A stretch of DNA of 57,364 nt from Ectocarpus siliculosus (lineage: Eukaryota > Sar > Phaeophyceae > Ectocarpales > Ectocarpaceae). The stretch is from assembly GCA_000310025.1 (NCBI GenBank), contig FN649755.1, positions 3,720,387-3,777,750 on the forward strand. Direction: 5' to 3'. This document shows, in pieces, positions 10,871 through 22,617 of this stretch; position 1 is the first letter of the stretch; each line of letters opens with the position of its first letter. Made by a program: the position numbers and the translations under genes. Below the pieces are notes generated by a model that had not been told where the DNA came from, ran no database searches, and was given only the letters and a program-made list of their open reading frames with translations.

Positions 10871-13800
10871 CGCCTGGCAAGGACGGGGCCGTCACAGAGT
10901 TCCCCTCCTCCATGCTGCTCTCCACCCCCACCGCCCCTCCCGCTGGTGCCCCAGCCGCCCCCGCTGCTGCTGCTGCTGCTGCTGCTTCGTTACCCTTAGC
11001 GGCCGCCTCTTCCTCTTGTTGCCTCACTCTTCGCGACTGAGACTCGCTATCCCCCCCCCCGTTGCCCTGCTGTTGACCGTTGAAAGAACCGTTGCTCCGG
11101 TATCCAGCTTCGGGGTCGTCGACGTCGTACTCGCCGCCGGTGCTGCTGACGTCATCGTCGCCTTGGCCCTGGGATGACGGGGAAGGTTCCGATCTGAACC
11201 GGCACCAGTGGGGCCGCAGGGCGGCGGTAAGCGGAGCGGGTTGGGGGGAGAGGAACAAACGTGCGCGCGCGCGGTGAAAAGATGTGTAGCTGACTGTGGT
11301 CATTGGTTATGGACTGTTCAGAAGTGAAAATAATAAATTGAAAACATGTAAGATGCGGTTTCAAAACTAATTCAAATACATGTATAGACTCGTTCAGACT
11401 CAAAAAGGGAACAGCGTTTAAGGCCATCGTTCTGGGGATCATTCCTGACAATCTCGCCAGAACCCACGATAAGGAAAACGAAAGTATAAATCCAATATGT
11501 TTCATGCAAGTTTTGTCTTTTCTTGTTTTCGTCCTATTGATTACGGCCCAATAATATAAACAAATTTACGGGTACAGCCTCTCCGGTGGCATCGTAGGCA
11601 TGACAACGAACGGAAGTTTTAGATCGTGTTTCTTTCACATTTGGGTTGGCACGTGAGACAAAGATCTGTTTCACCATCGGTTGGTTTCGTTGGTGGCAAA
11701 AAAAAAAACAAAAAACGCACATTATACTCTTCCATGTCACTGCGGGGTGTGTATGTGTGATCCCAAGAGCCGACCGCACACATTTGTGCTGTTTCTGGAG
11801 GAAAAGAAAAAAAAAGGAAAGAACAAGTCAAATTTTATCGGTATATCGATATGCTGTACGGGCCGAAAGAAAATGAAAAAATAAGCTGTTTCTACATCAA
11901 AAACTAAATGCTCCTGATTTTTTCAAGACCAGGCGCCGAGAGGGCACCGAAAAAAACACACAAAAAAGTAACTAACCAAGTCAATCCTCACCTGTGAAAG
12001 AAAATCTCGTGCGTATGCCAGTAGGCCTGCTGCGTGCTGTCCTCGAGGATCAACCTGATGTAGTAGCGCACCCCCACGAGCTCGGCCTCGTCGTTGACCG
12101 CTGCGATGTCCTGGGATTTTTCGACATATGGACACATAGGGGGCAAGGGGAAGATATGTCGCTTGCTTGAGTCGTTGTTGATACCTGCTGCTGCTGCTGC
12201 TGCTGCTGCTCAGCTATTGGGCGTTACAGCATGTCGCCTACAAAACAAATGCATCGTGGCAGCTACCGATTTTCGGGCTTCGCAACGTGCAACATTATAA
12301 TACAACACCGTCTACTCTATTCGCAAAACGGGGAAAAACACAGCACAACCACAAGAAAAACGTATCATAATACCTGCGTGAGAGACATGTGAGACGGCGT
12401 GAGTGGGAAGGCATGAAGAGGGACGTCCACCACGATGTCCACATCGCCCAACACAGCCTCCATTCGACACTCCTCTCCCTGCAAGCGGCACGTTCGAGGC
12501 GCGGGGGGGGGGGGGGGTCTCAGCACTGCATTCAAACAACGGCAGAGAAATAACTCCATGGCGTCTCCCATGTGCATATTATTCCCTTGTACAAAATATT
12601 AAGGGTCGCGAGAGGCGACCCGCGAGCGTTGGAAGGGGGGGTACCGTGGGTAAAAAATGAGAGGTAAAACATGGGTAGGAAAGGGGGCATCGTTGATAGA
12701 AATGGGGGCCTCGTGGGTAGCACGGGGGCACCGCGGGAATGTATGGAGCACCGCGGGTATATATAGGGGCACCGTGGGGCATCGTGGGTAAATAAGGGGG
12801 CATTGCCGGTAGTAAACGGCACCGTGGGAATAAAATGGGGCACCGTCAGTAGAAAAAATGGGCCACCGAGGCAGAAAAAGCGAAAGAACGCACATAGCAG
12901 CCATAGCAAAAGAGTCTCGTGAAGCACGACATGCTCCGTCGTCCTCAAACGTAAGCTATATATGGAGAGCAAGAGGCAACGCACGAAAAAAAATGTGTCC
13001 CGACCCCACGAGCTACCAGATTTATTGCACCGAAAAAAAGCACGTGCATCTCCAAGCTTGGCATCAGCAGTTGTAAACTCCAAAACTTCACCAATCTTCA
13101 CTTGGCCGAACAATACCTAGCGCATAATCTACGTTGTGCCCATCTTGTGTCAATAGAGTACTCTAACGAGAAATCAAATCCATTCCCTTGGCAACAAACA
13201 AACAAACAAAAAATGACGAGAGGAATGCAAAATGACAACCGCAGCCGCGGGGGCGGGGAGCCTTTGTTAGAAGGGCGTGCCACTTTTGCTATGCATACAA
13301 GTCGTATCATACCTGTGATCGGACGAAGTGAATGTCCTTCTGCTCCACGTAGGGGGACATGAACTGACGTCGGACCTGCTCTTCCTCGCTCAATCCCACA
13401 GCTGACAACGGGTCCTGCCAGTGACAAAAAAACAAAACAAAAAACACAAACACATGTAAATAAGTACCGTTTCTTCTGTCATAACTGACGTCGGACGTGC
13501 TCTTCCTCGCTCAATCCCACAGCTGACAACGGGTCCTGCCAGTGACAAAAAAACAGAAAAAAAGGAGAAAAAAAACACACACATTGTAAACGATGCGGTT
13601 TCCTTCTGTTAATGCGACGGAATCTCTCTCAAATCCGGAGGGTAGTGTAGACTCTCCGATGACGCTCGGTCCCAGGTTGTGGCATTTAGCAGTGTTATGT
13701 GTTTTCAACCGCTTTGAGACTGGCGTCTTTTCATTGGTCAGCCCGGTTGCGTGGTCGATGCTTATACCAAACATAAACTCACTCACACAGGGAGAAAGGA

Positions 13801-16800
13801 GACAAGGTAAGCACATTGGAAGGCCAGGCTCTCAAGCACAAGGGATCCTATCAAAAACAAAAAAAGAGACGGATGATGTAAGCATACGGTCAGGCTGGAG
13901 CACAAAGACCCACAACACATACACAGCGAGAAAGAAGTGGAAACAGTGTACCACAGCAGGGTAGGGCTCGAGCACACAAGGGACCCCTTGATAAAAAATA
14001 CCGTATGACACAAGATAACACACCCCATTGACCGATTTTCAAAGCCCGATTTCTCAACAGCAGGAAGAGTCACAGCGCCGAAAACGGCGGCGTTGGAACC
14101 GTCTGGTCGAGAGCTCTCTGAAGATGTGTCGGTTCGTTTATGCATCCTCTTCGTCGTGGAGTGATCGAGCTTTGAAGATCGGTCTCGGGGATGTGTTATC
14201 TTGTGTCATATGCAGTAGCCTTCGCAAGGTTTTTCATACAGTACGTGGCGCGATACAGTGGCATGTAGGGGCAAGAGGAGAATATGGCAATATTAAGGGC
14301 AGGGCCACTTTCGATATATGCACGCACATATATCGGGTTCATGTATCATACCACATGTTGAGATTGTGACAAGAGAGATTTTGATGCCACTGCTATATCG
14401 CGAGTTCCACCACTATTCAAGCTGCCACGATATCGGGCCACCTACTCTAAAGCAAATATATTGGATAAGGCACACAATCGGGGAAGTTGGGTTAAGGAAT
14501 AAAGTTCGCGTCCCCCGTTCCTGTTCTATTTCCTCATAAACTTATTAATCTCGCGGGAAACGGGGACATACGAGGGTTGGGCCAAAAAACAAGGTACAGT
14601 ACCCTGCCCAAAAGGGGGGGGGAACCGCCTTTCAAAGCGCTCTCTCGAGGCGAGACGAGACCCTTCGGAGCTCAGGCACAGCTGGGTGGTCGTCACTCAG
14701 ACCTCATTGCGATAGCCAAGCATGCATGAAGACAAGAGCGGTAGTGACCAAGGCGGTCGGCCATCGTACATCGGACCCCCCTCTTGTACCGGAGAAAGAG
14801 GGTACGCAACTACAGAACAGTGGGGGCTACGGTTTGTAAGAGAGGGTCGTGACAAGCCAGTATTTCTCTGTTAATTCCGGTTTTCTCTTAAACCGTACTG
14901 TGAAATGTATGTATTTCTCATGGTCATGACATATTTCTCATGGTCGTGAAGATCCAGTTTCTCTTAATTAGTCTCTCTCTTAAACCGTAGCCGCCACTGT
15001 GAACAATAGCGAGCCAAGTCCTTGAAAACCCATTTCGACCCCCTCATTCGCTTACGAGGTCGAAGGTGTACGCTCTGGTATCGGAGCCACGACTGTGATC
15101 AGTTGAAGAGCTCTCTACCGAAGCCAGGTGTTCGTCCTGGCCTCACTACGAGAACATAGCTGTTCGTCTTGGCCTCACTACGAGAACATAGCTGTTCGTC
15201 CTGGCCTCACTACGAGAACATAGGTACTCAGTTGCAAAGATCACCAAAGCGCAGCCGGCTGTTTACGCCATCCTGACCTCGTGTGAAGACAGGAAGGGGA
15301 CTCGGAGAGCTCAATAACAACCGCAACCTTAACGCTGACCCTAATCCTTAACACTGGCCTCAATACGGTGTTTACTTCTGTGGAACATTGTCGCCAAGAC
15401 GACCACAACAACAAAAAACGGGCATGGTTCCTAACTCTTGCAGAAGGATCTTCAGCATATCAGATGATGGCGTGAATTGGTGGTACGGCTCCCAAAACAA
15501 CACAGCTGCAACACAGCTGCAACACCAGTTACACCCCTTGCATACATACTACGCTGTTTCATTTGCTCCGCTAGTCAAGGGCGCGTGCAGATGAGAAGGG
15601 ATAACACACAGTTGCAAAGCTCCAAGCACAGCCGGGTGGTTAGTCGACCTGACCTTTTCCTTTCTGCACTCTCCGAGGATGGTGTGTTCGGCCACCAGCA
15701 CCTCTGACGCCTCCCCGTACATGAACTCCGCCCGAAGCAGCATCACCTGAAAAACCAATAAAGAAAAACAAAGAAAAAAAAACGGCCATCTTTTGGAGCT
15801 GCGGAAAACCGGTTTTTGGAAGGTGAACAAATTTCTTGGGCAAATCTTGCTGTTGGACACTACAGCCATGCAAGCTCGCCTGAACAAAAAAAAAGAAAAG
15901 TCGTGTGGCAGCGTAGCGGAAAGCCGTTTTTCGAAGGTGCACTTCTTTGACAAGCTTTGCTGTTGGACACTACAGCCATGCATACATCGCCTGAACAAAA
16001 AAATAAATTAAAGAAACAGTTTCGCAGCGAGACGGAAAACTTCTTTTCGACGCACTTCCAGACAAATCTTGCTGTTGGACACTCTATGGTCACGCATGCA
16101 TCGCCTGCAGAAAACCGGGGGAAGACGTGGGCTTAGATTAGAGCATGAACTACTCTTCGATCAAGACAAGGGGTGTGATGTCTTGCGTATGCGACTTGCT
16201 GTTAGAACATGTCATCTCACGTGCGCTGCGACGATGGGCGAAGTGACATCCGTGAACCGGACGGTTCCTTGGAGGACATCGCCGAGGTTGAAGCTGTCCA
16301 CTCCGAAATCCTGCACGAAAGACAAAGAAGAACGAAAAAAATACATACGATATGGGACAAGCGATCAAAGAAATATATCAGTTGTCCACGAACATGAAAA
16401 AGATAAAAGACAAGTGAAAGCGTCCAAAATCCTGCTCGAAAGGGAAAGAAAGAAAAACGAAAAAAAGAAAAGAAAAAGAGCAAAAAATTGCACACGGAAC
16501 ATTATTACAAGCTGTTCACTCCGAAATTCTGGACGAATGAGAGAGAAAAAAAACGTACCGGAAAAGCGAAAAAAAACAAAAAAAATGTCCACGAACACGA
16601 AAGAGATAAACAAGAAAACATGAAAAACAGAGCACAGTACCCGCGTGAGGGTGACTCTAAGCAGGAAGGTTTGCATCAACCGCATTATGTAGTGTAGTTT
16701 AAATGCATGCACTCACGAAAATCACAGGGACGTTGCGGTCGAGATGACAGAGGACGCGGCTAGACCCTCTACCCCCCTCCCTTCTCCAATACGCCAAGCA

Positions 16801-19800
16801 AAACAATCAAAACCAAGTATGTAGCTGTGCACACGACCGTTTATTTTTTCTCGACGCCATAGTCCATGCTTGCACTCACAGCGACTGTTGCAATCGAGAT
16901 GACTACAATATAGGACGTGGCTAGGCCCTCTACCCCCTCCCAATACGCCAAGCAAAAACAATCAAAAGCAAAGCGCATAGCTGTGCACACGAACGGTTAT
17001 TATTTCTCGACGCCGTAGTCAGTGCAGGCACTCACGAAGTCGCAGCCACCGTTGCAATCGGAGATGACCAGAGGACGTGGCTAGACCCTCTACCCCCTCC
17101 CTTGTCCAATACGCCAAGCAACCAAACAAATCAAAACAAAGTACAGAGCTGTGCACACGAACGTTCATTATTTCTCGACGCCATACAAAAGTCAGTATGC
17201 AGGCACTCACGAAATCGCAGCGACCGTTGCAATCGGAGATGACAAGGACGTGATTGGGCCCCCCTTCCTCGTTCTCCTGGCCGGCATCCTCGTCAGGGGC
17301 ACTCGACAAGTACTCCATCGCCAGAGGGAGCTGCGGAAAGGGTGTTAACGGTGGCGTTGGATAAGGGATAGGGGTAGTCACTTACGTTAGACGCCGCACG
17401 GAATATTCCCCACGTTCAACGGTGGGTGGGATCGATGGACGGGTTTGCCTCAATAGAGGTGATGTCATATCCAATACGGTGTTTGACGACAAGTACTCCA
17501 TCGCCAGGGGGATCTGCGGATAGGGAGTTAAGGGTGGGGTTGGTTAAGGGGCAGGGGTAGTCACATACGATAGACGAATGGAATGTGACCCGCGTGTAAC
17601 CGTGGGTATGGTCGATTGACGGGGTTGCTTCAATACAGGTGGTATCATATCCAATACGGTGTTTGTGAACTACTCCATCGCCAGGGGGATCTGCGGATAG
17701 CAACGTGTACCCGTTGGGGGTAGTGTCGATTGACGGGTTTGGGCTGTAGACAAAAACACTCCAACGACGGGAGAGGATCTGCGGCCAGGGGTTGGCCAGA
17801 GTTAGACGAGTGGAACAGGCCCCAGGTGTAACCGTCGGGGGGTAAGAGTTTACTGAACGGGATGCTACCATGGAGGTGATGTCGTGCTCTACACAACTGA
17901 ACGGGATGCTACAAAGGAGGTGAATCACCGTGCTCTGCACAACTGAACGGGATGCTACGAAAGAGGTGATGCGCTGCTTTCGACAACTGAGCGGGATGCT
18001 ACAAAGGAGGTGAATCACAGTGCTTTAGGTGAGAACTCCAATGCCCTGGAATCTGCGGATGGCAACGTGTAGCGGTTGGGGGCAGGATCGATTGACGGGT
18101 TCGAGTTGTTGCTACAGCAGGTCCTAGACACAGCACTCCGTCGCCAGGATAGGGTAAGGATAAGGGTTAGGGTTCGGGTTAGGGTTAAAGGGGTAGGCAT
18201 GGGGTAGGGGTCAGGATGCAACGGGCTGGTGTGGGGTAGGTTAAGGGGATCTGCCCCAAGGAGGAACTTAGAACGTGCTCAAGGAGGAACGGCAGCAGCT
18301 GCAGCAGCCGCAAGCAGCAACAGCTGCAGAACAGCAACGACAAAAAGAGCAGCAGCAGCAGCAGACCCAGCAACAGCGGCAAACAGCAAACAGCAAGCAA
18401 CACCACCAACAACAATACCAACAACACCACCAACAACAATACCACCACCACCAACAACAACAACAACAACAACAACAATACCAACAACAACAACAACAAC
18501 AACGTCACGGCTAGAGTCAAGCCAGCCAACCGTACCTGCGAGTAGACGTTGAACGTATACCACGGTCTCTGAGCCGACACCATAAGTCTATGCCTCAGCG
18601 CCATAAGATCCCCCACGTACGTCTCTCGCACCGGCCACCTTCGGTGTCCGTCTAGGAGACCGAGGTCCAGGTTGAAGCTGAACACAGCCTTGTCGCTGCA
18701 ACGGAGCACAAAAACAGGACCGAGGGGGGGGCTGGGGGGTGTAAACAGGAGGGGTACTAAAATAATTTTACACAGGTATGTACTTCATTGATCAGGGGGT
18801 TACGAAGCAGATCAAGGAGACCGAGATCGTTAGATCGAGGAGACCGAGATCCAGGTTGAAGCTAAAACACGGCTTTGTCTCTGCACCGGAGAACATAAAC
18901 AAGATCGGGGGGTGGGGGGGTGTAAACAGGAGGTGTATTGAAACCAACTGACCGGAGACCGGAACGGTTTTCAATGTGTAGACAACAACAACCCGACAAC
19001 AACAACAACAAGTTTGTGGTAGGTTCTTTTTCGCTCACTTGATGAATTGACCCGTCGCTACTTGCGCCTCCAAGGCTCCCACAAGCTCCCCGGTATCGCT
19101 GTCCACCGTCATCAGGTGCTCCTCAAAAGTCACCGTTATACCGGACATCCATACCTGGGATAACCGGAAAAAACCGCGACGAGCAGAACAAAAACGGGGC
19201 ACAATTGTGAGCACCAACGCCCGCGGGAAAAACCCGCCAGTCGTCCAACACCCATGGGAAAACTCGCGAAATATCGAACACCCGCGGGAAAAATTCATTC
19301 ACCGTGTGCATCCCTGACAAAATATCCGCAAAAGGTGAAACATCCAACCAACACTCACAGACCAACCATACCTGTATCGGAATTCGAACCCGGGGTTACT
19401 ACCGTAGGCACTTTCCGTATCATCGTGAGCCAACCAAGCACCGCTACTGCTGCTGTACCATGGTATACCGCAAGGATGTGAGAGAACGCACGGGGGTGTC
19501 AATGTTATTCTTAGCGCGATTTCTCCACCACTAGGATGGGTATCGCTGTCGACAGGGGTGGTTTTGGAAACACATCACGTCGAGGGCTTTCCTGAGAGGT
19601 ATCAGTTGGTGTTCGCACGCTCCTGGTTGTCGAGCAATCAAGCGTTGAAAAACGCTAGGACTCCATTGCTTTCTCTCGCATCCTTACGACAGGTCGAGAT
19701 GCCGCGCGACAAAAAAGCTTACCCTTTTCGAGGTGGGCGCCGTAACGGTGACAGTTCCCGTGATGTTCTCCGACGTATCAAGCAACGGACAGTGCCGTTG

Positions 19801-22583
19801 GAAAACGTTTCGTGGCACCAGGGAAAGCGACAGCGTGTCCATCCATGTTCGGTCCGAGTCTACCTCGACGGATATCTGCAGCGCAGACAGCCAGACAGGA
19901 CGAGAGAGAAAACAAAGAAAGAAAGGGAGAGAGAGAGAGAGACGAGAGACAGACAGACAGACAGATAGACAGACAGACGGACAGACAGACGCAGAGAGAG
20001 ACAGAGAAGAAAGAAAGGGAGAGAGAACGAAGAAAGAAACGGAGAGAGAGGGGGGGGGAGACAGAGAGACAGAGAGACAGAGAGGCAGAGAGACAGAGAC
20101 AGAGACGACTTAGAAGCAGGGTGGATGACAAGTACGCCACGCGCAAAACATCCTCAGTCTAGGACAAGGAAACTCGCACCCGCCGTACGGAGGACCGGCA
20201 ATTTGCTTCACGTTCCGACAAAAAAAATAATCCTGGTACAGTAGGGGGCGCGGGTTAGCGACCCCCTGTTTAGCGACACGTGCTGTTAGCGACATGCCCT
20301 GTTGAGCGACATCCCCTGTTTAGCGACATGTCCTGTTGAGCGACGTGCCCTGTTTAGGGACATGCCCTGTTTAGCGACGTGCCTTGTTTAGCGACACGCC
20401 CTGTGTAGCGACCACACCACGACGGCATCGCCACACGGCGGTAGCATAACAGCTACTTATATCATTGGTACAGTTCGGTTTAGCGACCTGCCCTGAATAG
20501 CGGCCACCTTTCGTCGTGACACTAGGCGTCGCTAAACCGCCCCCCTCCCACTGTAAATACCCCATGCCGGTGTTCGCGTGCTGTGGACACATCCAATACA
20601 GCAGTGGAGGTCCCCGTTTAGTGCCGGTTCAATAGTGCCAGTGCCCGGCATGGTGCCCGTGTTTTCGGCGGGCATACATTGAATTTCCACGTCATTGTCA
20701 GTACTTTGAATACTACCGGTCCGGTAAAGTACCCGTGTTTTCGGCGGGCATACACTGAATTTCGACGTGATTGTCAGTACTTTGAATACTGCCGGTCCGG
20801 TAAAGTACCCGTGGTTTCGGCGGGCATACACTGAATTTCCACGGCATTGTCAGTACTTTGAATACTGCCGGTCCGGTATAGTACCCGTGTTTTCGGCGGG
20901 CATACACTGAATTTCCACGACATTTGTCAGTACTTTGAATACTGCCGGTCCGGTAGTGCCGTGAATAGTCTGGGCACATATACCGGCACTAACCCGGGAC
21001 CCCCTCCGTTGTCAAGGAATAGTGGCTAATAGTCGGGGTGCAGTAGTGGCGCCACGCGATCTTGAGGCCGTTTGTAAGCAGGGCATGCCTGCATTTGTTC
21101 CTGTTCGTTCATGTTCGGGGATCACCCAACACCCACACGAAAAACCGTGAAACGTCGAGAACCCATGGGAAACCCGCGATATATCAAACACCCACGGGCA
21201 AAAACCCGTGAAACAACGTCCAAAACTCAAGGACCGCACGAAAAACCGTAAAACATCGAGATCCCATGGGAAAACCCCGTGAAATATCACACACACATGG
21301 GGAAGAACCCGTGAAACGTCGAGAATCCATGGGAAAAACCGTGAAATATCGAACACCTACGGGGAAGAACCTATGAAACAGCATCTAAAACTCACGGATT
21401 GTGCAGACTGAACTGAACGCCCGCCTTATCGAGGACCGACATCTTGGTTTCACGTGCTGCCCAATAACCCAATCCTCAAACGTCTCTGCCCGCACCTTGA
21501 AGACATCGTTGAACCATCCCGGGCCGCCGAGGTTAACCTTATCGAGGTTGCAGATGTAGTTGTACGGCCTCTCGTCCTCCCCCACGCCGTCCATCGGATT
21601 CCCCATCATGCCTGCCGCGTAAGGAACAAAAACGACCAGTATTTTATCAATCCTGATTTGAACTGTTGGTCAGTCCTCAGAAGGCAACCACTTTAAACAA
21701 AAATGACGACACCAGGTCAACAACCAGCAGCGGCAGCAACCCCAACGCCAACAAAAGCAACAACGGGAACCACCACGGCACCGACACCGACAACAACATC
21801 AACGCCAATAACAACAACAACAACACCACCAACAACAACAACAACAAAACCAACACCAACAACACCAATAACGCAACCAACATCCACTGCACGACACCAG
21901 CAAACACCAACCAACCACTTCGAAACAACAACAACACTAACAAGAGCAACATCACCGAAAAAACACCTGCTCACCTTCAGGGGGACGTTGTCGGACCCCC
22001 TATTATCGTTCCGAACAGCAATGACGCCATGGCCATCGCCAGCCCAATTCCAACGGTCGCCAAATCAACACCACAAGCATCGTCGGCACCATCGGCAGCA
22101 ACCAACGAAAAACATGAGCAGCAGCAGCAGCATGAGAACAAATATGCATAGGAGCAGGGGTTTCAGCAGCACAGGGAACAAACACAGAGGAAAAGCACGC
22201 ACACAAGCAGCAGCACTAGCAGCAGCATGAGAACAAACAGCAGCAGGAGTTTCAGCAACAACGGTGAAGAACAGCATGCGCAGCAGCAGCAGCAGCGGCA
22301 GCAGCGGCAGAAGGATTTCACAGCAACAATGGCGGCGGGCAAAAAAGACAACAATACATAGCAGATAGGAGCGGCAGTGGCAGCACCGAGATAAAAAACG
22401 GTCTGGAACATGAAGAAGACAGGTCGAGTGTCCTGTCTTTGCACGGCAAGTGGCATCACCATGCATGCAGAAACAGCCACATTGGGAGCCAACAACATGG
22501 GACAGAACATGACCCCGAAGCAGCAACAGCAACGACGACGACAGCGGCAACAACAATAACAACAACAGACCACCATCATCACT

Positions 22584-22617
<34 letters not shown>

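Noticed and set aside
17416-18018. 200-codon minus frame with internal repeats
   Set aside because: It follows the exon-6 acceptor repeat array. The frame carries exon sequence out of phase and is not the spliced frame.
19380-19500. tRNA-like GGTTCGAATTCC on the minus strand
   Set aside because: The B-box resemblance is real, but no T-stem of five pairs, anticodon arm or acceptor stem can be formed.
21966-22120. Possible extra VPS26-like exon ending SDNVPLK before a GTGAGC donor
   Set aside because: No in-frame acceptor or start is visible, and exon 1 (23494-23368) joins exon 2 (21611-21496) in perfect phase without it.
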